64,000 nt of DNA from Ottowia sp. oral taxon 894. GTDB lineage: Bacteria; Pseudomonadota; Gammaproteobacteria; Burkholderiales; Burkholderiaceae_C. Of the stretch, positions 38,675 through 47,476 are shown piece by piece; positions within the stretch are counted from its first letter, which is position 1; each line of letters opens with the position of its first letter. The notes below the pieces were generated by a model. That model saw only the letters and a list, made by a program, of their open reading frames with translations, did no database searches and had not been told where the DNA came from. Both the position numbers and the translations under genes were made by a program. The stretch covers positions 1,612,001 through 1,676,000 of the forward strand of contig NZ_CP012073.1 of assembly GCF_001262075.1 (NCBI RefSeq), written 5' to 3'.

Positions 38675-38827
38675 TCAGGTGTGGTTCAGGGGCAGTTCGG
38701 TGAGGGTGCCGTCGGCTTCGCGCTGCCAGCGGCCGCCTTGGCGGGGCATGACGGCAGGCGCGGGCGGCTGGGGCGAGGTCGGGGCAGGCGGCGGAGGCGT
38801 TTCGGCTGGCGGTGTTTTGCGGCTCAT
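38675..38827 (-). CDS. small proline-rich phage protein
   Basis: The 50-residue protein is proline-rich in the first half (P-P-A-E-T-P-P-P-P-A-P) and ends with G-G-R-W-Q-R-E-A-D-G-T-L-T. Its ATG overlaps the stop of the preceding gene (ATGA) and its end is 10 bp before the tail tube gene. It fills an otherwise empty slot in a tightly packed operon, which supports it as real. Function unknown. Confidence 0.7.
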   Translation of the reverse strand: MSRKTPPAETPPPPAPTSPQPPAPAVMPRQGGRWQREADGTLTELPLNHT

Positions 38828-39246
38828 GGGGTGCTTTCGAGGCTGCTTTGTGGGGTGCGGACGAGGGCCATGACGCGCATGGCAAGCTGGGCGATGGGGG
38901 TGTCTTCAGCGGCGTGCTGCCACTCGACGCCCTGACGCTCCATGTCCGGGTCAGCCAGCGCAAAAAGGCGTTGCCATGCCTGGGCGGCGAGGGTTTCGGC
39001 ACGTTCGGCGGCAGCAGCGGCGCTGGCGGCGCGGGCGTTGCACTCAATGGAGACGGCCACGAACCAGTCGGTGTGGTCATGCACTTTCTGGCTGGCGTCT
39101 GCCGAGAGCAGGCGAATGACGATGGCGTCGGGTTCTTCTTGCGCGATGGGGCGGTCGCGCTCGATGTAGATGCGGCCATCGGCCAGGGCAGGGGCAGCCA
39201 GCAGCGCCTGGGCTAGTTGCTCGCGCAGGCGGGTAAAGACGGTCAT
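38824..39246 (-). CDS. tail terminator / minor tail protein (gpU-like)
   Basis: The 140-residue protein has L-R-E-Q-L-A-Q-A-L-L-A-A-P-A-L-A-D-G-R-I-Y and V-A-V-S-I-E-C-N-A-R-A, with a central helix. Size and position before the tail tube gene match tail terminator proteins that cap the tail. Assignment rests mainly on position. Confidence 0.7.
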   Translation of the reverse strand: MTVFTRLREQLAQALLAAPALADGRIYIERDRPIAQEEPDAIVIRLLSADASQKVHDHTDWFVAVSIECNARAASAAAAAERAETLAAQAWQRLFALADPDMERQGVEWQHAAEDTPIAQLAMRVMALVRTPQSSLESTP

Positions 39247-39551
39247 GCTTGCTCCAGGTACAGGGTGGACAGGCCCGCGCCGTCCGGGTGGTGTTCGGCG
39301 ACGCGCCAGTGGCTGGCCCCGGCTTGCGTTTGCACGGTGACGCGCAGGCCCCGGACGGAGCCAGGGACGCTGGCGCTGGGCAAGCGGATGAGGGGCACGC
39401 TAGTTGCCATGCCCTCTGCCTCGACGTAGTCGCGCTCAAAAATGACGGGCAGCGGAGGCTGGCCCGCAAAGCTGGCGGTGGCGTTGGACAGGTGGCTCAT
39501 GACAGCCGCGTTGGCACGGGCTTCCTGGGCGGCGAAGGCGGGCAGGGGCAT
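39243..39551 (-). CDS. head-tail joining protein (gpFII/Gifsy-2-like)
   Basis: The 102-residue protein, with the segment G-S-V-R-G-L-R-V-T-V-Q-T-Q-A-G-A-S-H-W, resembles the small head-tail connector of lambdoid phages. It starts 4 bp after the preceding gene and overlaps the following one by ATGA. Confidence 0.65.
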   Translation of the reverse strand: MPLPAFAAQEARANAAVMSHLSNATASFAGQPPLPVIFERDYVEAEGMATSVPLIRLPSASVPGSVRGLRVTVQTQAGASHWRVAEHHPDGAGLSTLYLEQA

Positions 39552-39554
39552 GGC

Positions 39555-39857
39555 TTACACCATCTCAGAGCCAGACGGCGGCGCTTCCGGCGTGGCGGCG
39601 GCTGCGGGCGTGGCGGCGTCGGGCGTGGCGGCGGCTGCAGGCGCGGCGGCGTCGGGCGTGGCGGCGGCTGCGGGTTGCGGTGCTTTGGACTTGCGGCCCG
39701 GCTTGCCCGCTGGCGGGTTGGCCGCAGGCGCGTCGCCGGGCAGGGCGCTGGCCAAGCCTCGCGCGATGAGCGCCTGGGCTTGTTCGTCGGGTACTTCGGC
39801 CTGCTCACCGGGGGCGATGGGGCCGGGCCAGAGTGTGACGAGGGCGATGACTTGCAT
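39555..39857 (-). CDS. Ala/Pro-rich phage protein with tandem repeats (gpFI position)
   Basis: The 100-residue protein has a short N-terminal domain (L-V-T-L-W-P-G-P-I-A-P-G-E-Q-A-E-V-P-D) and a C-terminal low-complexity tail made of about three A-A-A-A-T-P-D/E-A units. The DNA of the tail is an imperfect tandem repeat. It follows the major capsid gene, where lambda has FI, a packaging accessory factor. Confidence 0.65.
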   Translation of the reverse strand: MQVIALVTLWPGPIAPGEQAEVPDEQAQALIARGLASALPGDAPAANPPAGKPGRKSKAPQPAAAATPDAAAPAAAATPDAATPAAAATPEAPPSGSEMV

Positions 39858-39868
39858 GGCAGGCTCCG

Positions 39869-40882
39869 TTAGCGGACGGTGGCGCAGAAGCTGGCGTTGA
39901 TGCGGTACGGAACTGTGAGCGGGGCGCTTTGCATGAGCAGGTAGCGCACGCTCGGGTCGTTTTCTTTCCAGCTCTTGGCAAAGTAAGGGAGCGCCTGGAA
40001 GCCCGCGTCTTCGTCGCGGATGGCTCCGTAGGCGCGCACGCCTTCGAGGTCGGGGCCGGTGACGATGACGGTGTAGTCTGGCAGGTAGGCCGTGAGCTGC
40101 CCGGTGGATGGGTCCTCGTACCAGCCCGCATGCACGTAGATGTCCAGGCTGCCGAGGCTGCCCATGAAGCGGCCTCCTTCGCCAATGACGGTGGGGTGCA
40201 GGGCGTCTTGCCCCCGGAAGCGATCAAGCAGCTTTTGGACTTGCGCGTCCTGGCTGAACAGCTCCCACGCCTTGACGTCCATGACGACGATGTTGGCCAT
40301 GGCTCCGCTGTGCTTGGTGACGAGCATCGACCAGTCTTGCACGTCCTTGAAGGGGCTGACGCCGCTTTCGCCCCAGCGGGCGGTGGAGGTGAGAGCAACG
40401 GTGAGATCGGCATGGCGGCCAAAGTCCAGCTCGACGCGCGGGTAGTGTTCGCCCTCGATAACCACCTTGCCCCGGCGCAGGGCTTCGACGGCCATGACTT
40501 CCTGGCGGCGGGTGAGCATGTCCAGCTGGTCTTGCAGCTCGCTGGCGAGCAGGGCGTGCATGCGCTGGGCGGGGGCGAGTTCGCCACCGATGCGTTCGCC
40601 CGCCAGGCGCTTGAAGGGGCGATTGGGGTCAAAGACGCGTTTGTCCTTGATGTAGGCGGGGCTGAAGGTTTGGGTGCTGTAGCCCTCGCTGCGCACGACC
40701 TGCCCGGCGACGATGGGGGAGACAAAAGGGGCCAGGCGGCGGCTGCCTTTGTTCACGTCAAAATGGATTTCGGCGCTGGTTTCGGTCTGGAGGGCGCGGA
40801 AAAACGAGTTCAGGAAAAAGGGCGCGGGCGCGATCAGCTCTTGCACGACGCGGATCAGGACGGCGGTGTCAAAAATGTTCAT
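39869..40882 (-). CDS. major capsid protein (lambda gpE family)
   Basis: The 337-residue protein has the family start F-D-T-A-V-L-I-R-V-V-Q-E-L and motifs I-H-F-D-V-N-K-G-S-R-R-L-A-P-F-V-S-P and F-S-P-A-Y-I-K-D-K-R-V-F-D. Length equals lambda gpE (341). It forms the procapsid lattice, which the decoration protein encoded upstream stabilises. Confidence 0.93.
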   Translation of the reverse strand: MNIFDTAVLIRVVQELIAPAPFFLNSFFRALQTETSAEIHFDVNKGSRRLAPFVSPIVAGQVVRSEGYSTQTFSPAYIKDKRVFDPNRPFKRLAGERIGGELAPAQRMHALLASELQDQLDMLTRRQEVMAVEALRRGKVVIEGEHYPRVELDFGRHADLTVALTSTARWGESGVSPFKDVQDWSMLVTKHSGAMANIVVMDVKAWELFSQDAQVQKLLDRFRGQDALHPTVIGEGGRFMGSLGSLDIYVHAGWYEDPSTGQLTAYLPDYTVIVTGPDLEGVRAYGAIRDEDAGFQALPYFAKSWKENDPSVRYLLMQSAPLTVPYRINASFCATVR

Positions 40883-40907
40883 GGTGTTTTCCTTTCAGCG
40901 GGGACGG

Positions 40908-41279
40908 TCAGGCGGCGGCCAGCAGGGTGATGCCTTTGGTGCGCAGGGCCTCGGTGACGCTGGCGGCGTCGTGGCCCGTGCCGAAGCTCAAGGCGCTGGC
41001 GGCAAAGTCGCCGCGTGCGTAGGCCAGGGCGGTTTTGTCGCCGCTGGTGGCGTCGATGTCTTCGGCCAGGATGAGGTCGGGGGTCTGGCTGCCGTCGCTG
41101 GCGGCGGCAGCGCTGGCCTTGTATTTGCCGTCGGCGGTGACTTTGCCGAGGACGCATCCGCGCTTGAGGTTTTCGCCCGAGGCGACCGTGATGCGGCGCG
41201 AAACCAGCAGGTGGGCGTTGCCAGCGAGCAGGCTGTCGGGGGTGTAGATGCCGTCAGTGCGAAATGAGGCGTGTGTCAT
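40908..41279 (-). CDS. head decoration protein (gpD-like)
   Basis: The 123-residue protein has G-E-N-L-K-R-G-C-V-L-G-K-V-T and A-L-A-Y-A-R-G-D-F-A-A, features of the gpD family that caps capsid three-fold sites after expansion. The ATG at 41,279 lies after GAGCCACC; neighbours are the protease and major capsid genes as in lambda. Confidence 0.85.
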   Translation of the reverse strand: MTHASFRTDGIYTPDSLLAGNAHLLVSRRITVASGENLKRGCVLGKVTADGKYKASAAAASDGSQTPDLILAEDIDATSGDKTALAYARGDFAASALSFGTGHDAASVTEALRTKGITLLAAA

Positions 41280-41293
41280 GGTGGCTCCTTGGT

Positions 41294-41680
41294 TCAGGCG
41301 TGGCGCGCGTGTTGCAAGACCTGGGCGGCAAGGGCGGCGGTTTCGTCTGCCGGGCTGGACGCCTCGATGCCGCTGACGGCGGGATTGAGAGCGGCCATGT
41401 GCTGGGCAAAGCCCGCGCTGGCCGTGGCGGCAGGGGCAGGGGCCGCGCCCAAAATGGCGCTGGCTTGCTCGGCGGTGAGGCCGGTGGCGATGCACTGGCG
41501 GGCCAGATCGGGGCAGGCGGCGGCGCGCTCGTGGCCGAGGATGGCGGCGGTGCGTTCGCGCTCGGCTTGTGTGCCTTGCCGGATGCCTTCGCTCAAACCG
41601 GCGGCGTGGCCTTGCTCGCGGGCGGCTTGCAGGGCTTGTTCCTGGGCGGCAGGTGCCGCCGTGGCTTCGGGGTGGGTCAT
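41294..41680 (-). CDS. nested scaffold protein (Nu3-like), same frame as the protease
   Basis: An in-frame ATG at 41,680 inside the protease gene follows AAGGAA with a six-base spacer. It would yield a 128-residue protein equal to the Ala/Gln/Glu-rich helical C-terminus of the protease. Lambda makes its scaffold Nu3 from an identical arrangement inside gene C. The clear ribosome site and the domain boundary support it. Confidence 0.75.
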   Translation of the reverse strand: MTHPEATAAPAAQEQALQAAREQGHAAGLSEGIRQGTQAERERTAAILGHERAAACPDLARQCIATGLTAEQASAILGAAPAPAATASAGFAQHMAALNPAVSGIEASSPADETAALAAQVLQHARHA

Positions 41681-42592
41681 GGTGTTTCCTTTCCTGTTGG
41701 GTGCAGCCATAGCTTTTTTGGGTGCGGGGGCGGCAACGAGGGCGGCCAGCTGGGCTATGGCGTCGTCCACGGTGCTGATGCGGTCGATGAGGCCGGTCGG
41801 CAGGGCGGCAGCGCCCCGGTACACCTGCGCCTGGGTGTCGCGCACGGCGTGCTCTGGCAGGCCGCGATGCAGGGCGACGGCCTGAACAAAGTCGCCGTAC
41901 AGGTCGTCAATGTCCGCTTGCAGGGCGTGGCGCACGTTGCCGGGCAGCGGCTCGTAGGGGTTGCCATCGACTTTGTGCGCCCCGGCAAAGATGTGGGTGA
42001 CTTGCAGCCCCTCTTTGGACAAGGCGCGGCTCATGTCGACGTGGCGCATGACGATGCCGACGGAGCCGGTGTAGCTGGTGGGGGTGGCGAGGACTTCGTC
42101 GGCGGCGCTGGCGATCAGGTAGGCGGCGCTGGCGGCCATGCCGTCGGCGATGGCAATGACGGGTTTTTGGCCGCGCGCGGCATGGATGCGGCTGGCCAGC
42201 TCGAAAGCGCCCTGGACTTCGCCGCCGGGGGAGTCGATGACGAGGGCGATGGCGCGGGCGTCGTCAGACGAGAGGGCGCTTTGGAAGGCGGCGGCGATGG
42301 TGTCATAGCCGAGCAAGCTGGTGCTGTCGGCTTCCAGCCGCGAGCGGTGCACGAGCGCGCCGCGCACGTCGATGACGGCCACGCCGTTGTCCAGACGCCA
42401 GCCGCCGGGGTGCTGTTCGCTGCGGCGGGTGCTGAGCATTTCCGGGGCGGCGCTCTGGGCGGCGGGCAAGGTCAGTCCATCGACGCCCAGCAGGCGGCCG
42501 CCGAGGCCGGCAATGATGGCGTCCAGCTTGGCGGGCAGAACCATCAGGGGCGTGTTGAACAGGCGGGCGGCCAGGTGGGGGTAGGCGCTCAT
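41294..42592 (-). CDS. S49-type head maturation protease with scaffold domain (gpC-like)
   Basis: The 432-residue protein has an SppA-like protease domain (about 60-290), with catalytic Ser in D-G-M-A-A-S-A-A-Y and the Lys-region segment T-S-Y-T-G-S-V-G-I-V-M. A C-terminal helical scaffold-like part follows. It cleaves portal and scaffold during head assembly. It overlaps the portal gene by ATGA and contains a nested start for the scaffold. Confidence 0.9.
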   Translation of the reverse strand: MSAYPHLAARLFNTPLMVLPAKLDAIIAGLGGRLLGVDGLTLPAAQSAAPEMLSTRRSEQHPGGWRLDNGVAVIDVRGALVHRSRLEADSTSLLGYDTIAAAFQSALSSDDARAIALVIDSPGGEVQGAFELASRIHAARGQKPVIAIADGMAASAAYLIASAADEVLATPTSYTGSVGIVMRHVDMSRALSKEGLQVTHIFAGAHKVDGNPYEPLPGNVRHALQADIDDLYGDFVQAVALHRGLPEHAVRDTQAQVYRGAAALPTGLIDRISTVDDAIAQLAALVAAPAPKKAMAAPNRKGNTMTHPEATAAPAAQEQALQAAREQGHAAGLSEGIRQGTQAERERTAAILGHERAAACPDLARQCIATGLTAEQASAILGAAPAPAATASAGFAQHMAALNPAVSGIEASSPADETAALAAQVLQHARHA

Positions 42593-44190
42593 GCGACGGT
42601 GTCCTTTTCGGAGGCTTCGGCGTCGCCCGCTCCGGGGCCGTCAGGCGGGGCGATGCTTTTGCCGGTGGCGGTTTGGCGGGTGACGCCGTAAAAATCGAGG
42701 CCGCGCTCTTGCAGCATCCGGCGCTCGGTTTGTTGCTGATCCATGACTTCTTCCCAGTCTTCGCCTTGATCCGCGCACTCTCTTTCGAGCGTGGATAGGC
42801 CCGCGCGCAGGCGGATTTCGGCGGCCTGGGCGTCTTTGACGGGATCGACCCAGCCCCGGCCGCCAAAGAGGAAGCGGGCGCGGGCGTAGGCGTAGCGGCG
42901 GTCGTAGTAGCCGGGGGCTTGCACGCGGCCGGAATTGACGGCTTCCTCCAGCCACAGGTCGTAGACGTCGCGTAGGAAGTAGTCGGTGATCCAGCGGCGG
43001 CGGCCGTTGAAGTAGCGCCAGGCTTCGAGCAAGGCGGCGCGGGCGCTGCTGTAGCTGGTCTGGCTGAAGTCCTTGAGCAAAAGCTCGTAAGGCATGTTCA
43101 TGCCCGCCGCAATGTGGCGCAGGGCGGCTTTCATAAAGGCGTCGAAGGCCGGATTGGGGCGGCCCGGCGCGACGGTATTGACGCGCGTGCCAGGCGGGAT
43201 GGTGATGAGGGCGGGACCGCGCAGGCGGCTGAAGGCGGCGCGGGCGGAGTCAGCAATCTGGGCGTTGAAGGCGGCTGCGCCGTCACCCAGCATTTCGGCC
43301 ATGCTCTGGGTGTCTTGGTCGCTCTCCAAAAAGGCGGCGATGAGCGAGTTGGTGACGCTGGCCTTCAGCTCGTTGCTGGCGTACTCGCCCGCCATGCGCA
43401 ACTCGCGCATGACGCCAGCGACGACGGGCTTGCCACGGCTTTGGCCGCTGCGCTCTTTGTCGTGCAGATGGATGACGCGTTTGCGGCCCCAGGCGGTGAA
43501 GGCGGGGATCTCTTCCCATTCGGCGTAGTCCATGCCTTTGCCAAGCAGGGCGTCGCCGGGGTGTTTTTTGAGGATGTAGTAAGCCAGCGGGTCGCCGTGC
43601 GGGCCAAAGCGGATGCCGCCGCGCACGTCTTCCGCGCCGCGTTTTTCAGGCGGGGTGCAGAGGCGGTCAGCCTCGACGATCATCAGCCGGGTGGCCCATG
43701 CCTGGCCGGGGCGCGGCAGCCACAGGGGCAGGGCGACGGCGTCGCCGTTGAGCATGGCCCCGCCCAGCATTTGCAAGGTGAGGCCCAGCAGGTTGAGGGT
43801 GCGGGCGGCGTCGCATTCGGCGGTGTCGGCCCAGCTGCGGAACTGGGCCTCAACATCATTGGCCCATTCGCGGGCTTTTTCACGGCTCCAGCCGAGCAGA
43901 CGGTAATCCGGCAGGGCCGACAGGCGCAGGGTGCTGCCGACGATGTTGTCGCGCAGGGTCTGCATGCCGCCGGTCATGAGTCCGTTGTTGCGCGAGAGGT
44001 CACGCGAGCGGGCCATGAGGGTGGACAGGTCGGGCAGGAGGTCAGCGTCGGCGCTGCCTGGGTAGGGGTTCCAGGAGGCCAGGTGCGGTTCCGACCCCGC
44101 GCCCGTGTGGCTGGACATGGCGGGGGCGGGCGAAGGCGCAGAGGCGGCGCGCGGGCTGAAGGGCCAGAGGCGGGAGAGCAGGCTTGCCAT
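42589..44190 (-). CDS. portal protein (lambda gpB family)
   Basis: The 533-residue protein has family features S-R-D-L-S-R-N-N-G-L-M, the tyrosine-rich M-P-Y-E-L-L-L-K-D-F-S-Q-T-S-Y-S-S-A-R and R-R-W-I-T-D-Y-F-L. It forms the dodecameric DNA gate of the head. Length equals lambda gpB. Confidence 0.93.
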   Translation of the reverse strand: MASLLSRLWPFSPRAASAPSPAPAMSSHTGAGSEPHLASWNPYPGSADADLLPDLSTLMARSRDLSRNNGLMTGGMQTLRDNIVGSTLRLSALPDYRLLGWSREKAREWANDVEAQFRSWADTAECDAARTLNLLGLTLQMLGGAMLNGDAVALPLWLPRPGQAWATRLMIVEADRLCTPPEKRGAEDVRGGIRFGPHGDPLAYYILKKHPGDALLGKGMDYAEWEEIPAFTAWGRKRVIHLHDKERSGQSRGKPVVAGVMRELRMAGEYASNELKASVTNSLIAAFLESDQDTQSMAEMLGDGAAAFNAQIADSARAAFSRLRGPALITIPPGTRVNTVAPGRPNPAFDAFMKAALRHIAAGMNMPYELLLKDFSQTSYSSARAALLEAWRYFNGRRRWITDYFLRDVYDLWLEEAVNSGRVQAPGYYDRRYAYARARFLFGGRGWVDPVKDAQAAEIRLRAGLSTLERECADQGEDWEEVMDQQQTERRMLQERGLDFYGVTRQTATGKSIAPPDGPGAGDAEASEKDTVA

Positions 44191-44193
44191 GCG

Positions 44194-44424
44194 TCACCCC
44201 ACCAGATACAAGGGGCGGTGGCGGGGGTTGCCCTCGCGCCGCGCGATTTCAGCCGAGACTTCCGCCAGCAGGCGGCGAGCCTCGCTCAGGTTGTTTTGGT
44301 AGGCAATGGTGCGCCCGCCAAAAGCCACGCTGGCCACGCCGGTGGCCGCCGCCTCGATGGAGGCGAGCAGGCTGTCACGCTTGGCGTGCAGCTCGGCGTC
44401 GGTCAGGTGCGAGTAAAGGCCCAT
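44194..44424 (-). CDS. head-tail connector gpW-like
   Basis: The 76-residue protein has the gpW pattern S-H-L-T-D-A-E-L-H-A-K-R-D-S-L-L-A and F-G-G-R-T-I-A-Y. It sits three bases before the portal gene. It stabilises packaged DNA and links head to tail in lambda. The ATG at 44,424 gives the standard length. Confidence 0.85.
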   Translation of the reverse strand: MGLYSHLTDAELHAKRDSLLASIEAAATGVASVAFGGRTIAYQNNLSEARRLLAEVSAEIARREGNPRHRPLYLVG

Positions 44425-44506
44425 GCCCGCAACTTTGGCGGGATGGGCGCGAAATAGCCATGCGAAATTTTCTAAAAATGCTTCGCGCGACGTCAGAGGC
44501 CAGGGC

Positions 44507-44794
44507 TTAACACATGCCGACAATCTGCTGCACGCGGCGCAGGCTCAGGCCGTATTGGCGCGCAAGGTCGGCGGCGTTGCGGCCGTTGAAGCGGGCGCGG
44601 ATGGCGGTGTCGCGCTCCTGGCGGCGGTGGCGGCCTGTTTTGGGCAGGTAAAGGGGCGCGCCGCCCATGCAGGTTTGCAGGCGGGTGATGATGGATTGGG
44701 CTGCATCGTCTGGGGCGGCGACGCCGTGCGCGTAGAGCGCGGCGCGGATTTCGTGTTCGAGCAGGGCAAGGGTGTTTTCGGGCTGGGCGGGCAT
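44507..44794 (-). CDS. Mor/C-type transcription regulator-like protein
   Basis: The 95-residue protein ends with R-D-T-A-I-R-A-R-F-N-G-R-N-A-A-D-L-A-R-Q-Y-G-L-S-L-R-R-V-Q, a helix-turn-helix of the Mor transcription activator family of Mu-like phages. It is placed between terminase and gpW, an unusual slot for a late activator. It may regulate late genes, or be a passenger. Confidence 0.75.
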   Translation of the reverse strand: MPAQPENTLALLEHEIRAALYAHGVAAPDDAAQSIITRLQTCMGGAPLYLPKTGRHRRQERDTAIRARFNGRNAADLARQYGLSLRRVQQIVGMC

Positions 44795-44801
44795 GGTGCG
44801 T

Positions 44802-46880
44802 TCATGATGGGTTGATGAGCCAGGCGAGGCTGGGGGGGGTGGCAGGCGCGTTTTGGTCCGCCGGGCGGGCGGCCGCCGTAGCCGCGACAGCCGGGGCGGC
44901 GGCTGGCGGGGCGTCGCCAGGCGCGGATGCAGGCATGGGGGCAGTGGGAGCCGGTGCAGGGGACGGCTCGTCAAACAGGCCGCCGGTAGCGGGGCCGTAG
45001 CGGGCTTCGCGCCGCGCCCAGCCGCCTTCGCGCAGGGTCTGGATACCGAGCCAGCAGGCGGCGGCGTAGGCGTAGACGAAGGCGTCGCCCGCCTCTTCGC
45101 GCTTGCCTGCGGGGGTGATCCAGCGCATGACGGCGCGCCCATTGACGGTGGCGGGCAGCAGGCGCGCGGCGGTCATTTGCTCGAATTCGTCGGTGGGCAC
45201 GAGCGATTTGGGGACGTGGACATAGCCGGGGCCGACGCGGTCAATGCGCATGCGGCCGTGCAGCAGGTGCTTGGCGGTGTCGGTGCCGATCTGCCAGAGC
45301 TTGACGCCGCGCGCAATGGTTTTGCCGCGCCAGTTGACGTCGATGTGGCGGGGCGAGCCGATGACGGGGCGGCCGTAAGTGCTTGCGCCTTTGATGGCAA
45401 GCACGTTGCCATGCGCGTGGTTGCGGCAGTAGGCGTAAACGGCGTGGGTGTTGTGGCCGCCGGAGTCGATGCAGGTGGCTTCGATGAGCATTTGCGCGCC
45501 GCCTGGTGTCAGCAATGGGGTTGCGCGGATTTCGGTCAGGCGCGTCCATGGGCTGCCTTCGGTGCCTTCGTCAAGATTGGGGTCACCGTAGATGATGTGG
45601 CGGTCGACCAGCCATGATTCTTCCCCCCGGCCCCAGGCCCAGACGCGGGCTTCGAGCCGGTCGGGCTGTGTATCGACGCCCATGGTGAGCATGAGGCCAC
45701 CCCTTGGGACGGCCCCCAGGGGGTAGTCTTCAGCGCGGGCGGCCAGGCTTTTGCCGTCTGCGCCGCTGCCTTCTTCTTCCCACGTTTCGGCGAGCGATGA
45801 GTTTTTGAATTTTTTGAGGGGAGCGGTGTTGCCCTTGCGCTGTTCGGCCAGGGCCTGTTCCCACTCTTCGACCAGTGAGGCCCATGATTTCCATCCGAGG
45901 GGGCTGTAGAGCTTGTTGAGCCAAAAGCCCGCTCGCTTGCCCATGCCCGCGCCGGGGGCGTCGGCTATCCAGCGGCCTTCTTGCAGCATGGTGTCTTTTT
46001 GCCACTCTTCGATGGCCGCGCCGCAATGGCGGCAAACGTAGTGGGCGGTTTCGGGGCGGGCCTGGCCGCTGGGGCTTTTGAGCCACTTCAGGCCCCAGGG
46101 GGTTTTTGCGCCCCACTCCAGCACTTGGTATTCGCCGCAATGCGGGCAGGGGACGTGGTAGCGGCGGCGGTCGCTGGCGAGGTATTCGGCCTCGATCAGG
46201 GATTGCCCTTTGATGGTGCAGGTGCTGGCGATGAGCAGCTTGCGGCGGGCGAAGTTGCTCATGCGCTCTTCGAGCAGGCCCAGGGGAGGGCCTTCGTTGT
46301 CGACGTCGGCCGGCCATTTATCGACTTCGTCGGCCACGGCAAAGCCGATGGGCTTGGATGCCAGGGATGCAGCGCTGTTGGCCCCGCCGAAAAAGAGGGC
46401 GAAGCCGCCCTGAATCGACCGGCTGCGCCAGCTGGCGGTTTCGTCGCGGCTGCGGCGGATGGAAACAAGGCCATCCAGGGCGGGGGTCTGGATGATGGTG
46501 GGCAAAAAGCGCTGCTGGCTGTGGTCTTGAGCGTCTTGCAGGGTGGGTTGCACCATCATCATGTCTTGCGGATCGGTGTGGATGCGCTGCAAGATGCTGT
46601 TGTAGAGGCATTCGGACTTGCCCATCTGCGTGGCGAACCACAGGACGACGCGCTCGTAGGGGCTGTAAGCACTGGCGGCTCGCATGGGTTCGACCAGGTA
46701 GGGCGTTCGCTCGTTGCGCCAGAGGCCGCGCTCGGGGCCTTTGGCGATGTGCCGGTAGCGGCCCGCCCATTCATCGACCGAGACGTTGGGCGGGGGGGCC
46801 AGGAAGCGGCGCATGATTTCGGCGGCCATTTGCTGGGCGCGCTCGATGTCAAGACGGGTGGCGGCGGTTTGCATGCTCAT
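44802..46880 (-). CDS. terminase large subunit (GpA family)
   Basis: The 692-residue packaging motor has an N-terminal ATPase with Walker A-like W-F-A-T-Q-M-G-K-S-E (about residues 81-90) and acidic V-A-D-E-V-D near 176. A central zinc-binding C-P-H-C and C-R-H-C pair precedes the nuclease domain. It ends in a Pro/Ala-rich tail. Overlaps terS by 4 bp. GpA-type terminases usually cut cos sites, so a cos site is expected nearby but I could not identify it. Confidence 0.93.
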   Translation of the reverse strand: MSMQTAATRLDIERAQQMAAEIMRRFLAPPPNVSVDEWAGRYRHIAKGPERGLWRNERTPYLVEPMRAASAYSPYERVVLWFATQMGKSECLYNSILQRIHTDPQDMMMVQPTLQDAQDHSQQRFLPTIIQTPALDGLVSIRRSRDETASWRSRSIQGGFALFFGGANSAASLASKPIGFAVADEVDKWPADVDNEGPPLGLLEERMSNFARRKLLIASTCTIKGQSLIEAEYLASDRRRYHVPCPHCGEYQVLEWGAKTPWGLKWLKSPSGQARPETAHYVCRHCGAAIEEWQKDTMLQEGRWIADAPGAGMGKRAGFWLNKLYSPLGWKSWASLVEEWEQALAEQRKGNTAPLKKFKNSSLAETWEEEGSGADGKSLAARAEDYPLGAVPRGGLMLTMGVDTQPDRLEARVWAWGRGEESWLVDRHIIYGDPNLDEGTEGSPWTRLTEIRATPLLTPGGAQMLIEATCIDSGGHNTHAVYAYCRNHAHGNVLAIKGASTYGRPVIGSPRHIDVNWRGKTIARGVKLWQIGTDTAKHLLHGRMRIDRVGPGYVHVPKSLVPTDEFEQMTAARLLPATVNGRAVMRWITPAGKREEAGDAFVYAYAAACWLGIQTLREGGWARREARYGPATGGLFDEPSPAPAPTAPMPASAPGDAPPAAAPAVAATAAARPADQNAPATPPSLAWLINPS

Positions 46881-47476
46881 GCCTGGGCGGGTTCGGCGGC
46901 CAGGTGTTCGATGGCCGCCGGGGAATTGGCGAGGGATTCGAGGGCGGCGTGCAGTTCGGCATGCAGCAGGTTTTGCACGGCGGCGGGGTCGGATTCGGCG
47001 GCCAACAGGGGGGCCAGGCGGGCGGGCATTTGCAGCACGGCTTCGCGCGTGGTGGCAAAGATGTTGGACATGACGGCGCGCACGGCGTCGGTGCGGATGA
47101 GTTCGCCGCGCATTTCGGCCAGCTTCAGGCGCGCGATGTGGGCCTCTGCCGCTTCGCGCATGGTTTTGGCGACGTGGTAATTGGTGGCGGCGGCTTCGGG
47201 CTGGGGGGCGGCAGCAGGCGCAGGCGCAGGAGCAGCGGCAACAGGGGCGATGGGGGCAGGGGCGCTGGCCTGGGCGGCTTGCACGGTTTTGGATGTGGGG
47301 TGGACGCTGGACAGGATGGCGGCACGCGCGGCGGCTTCGTCGATGCGGCCATTGGCGTCAGGCGTGAGGATGCCGCGCCGGACGAGGTCGGAGACGGCCT
47401 GGCGGCTGACGCCCAGACGGCGGGCCAGTTCAGCGGGGCGCACGGGCGCTGTCGCGGTCGATGCTGCGGATGCCAC
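46877..47476 (-). CDS. terminase small subunit
   Basis: The 199-residue protein has an N-terminal helix-turn-helix (A-E-L-A-R-R-L-G-V-S-R-Q-A-V-S-D-L-V), an Ala/Pro-rich linker and a helical C-terminal half with M-R-E-A-A-E-A-H-I-A-R-L-K-L. The start is a GTG at 47,476, overlapping the upstream gene by 47 bp; a later GTG at 47,443 would reduce the overlap. Confidence 0.85.
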   Translation of the reverse strand: MASAASTATAPVRPAELARRLGVSRQAVSDLVRRGILTPDANGRIDEAAARAAILSSVHPTSKTVQAAQASAPAPIAPVAAAPAPAPAAAPQPEAAATNYHVAKTMREAAEAHIARLKLAEMRGELIRTDAVRAVMSNIFATTREAVLQMPARLAPLLAAESDPAAVQNLLHAELHAALESLANSPAAIEHLAAEPAQA

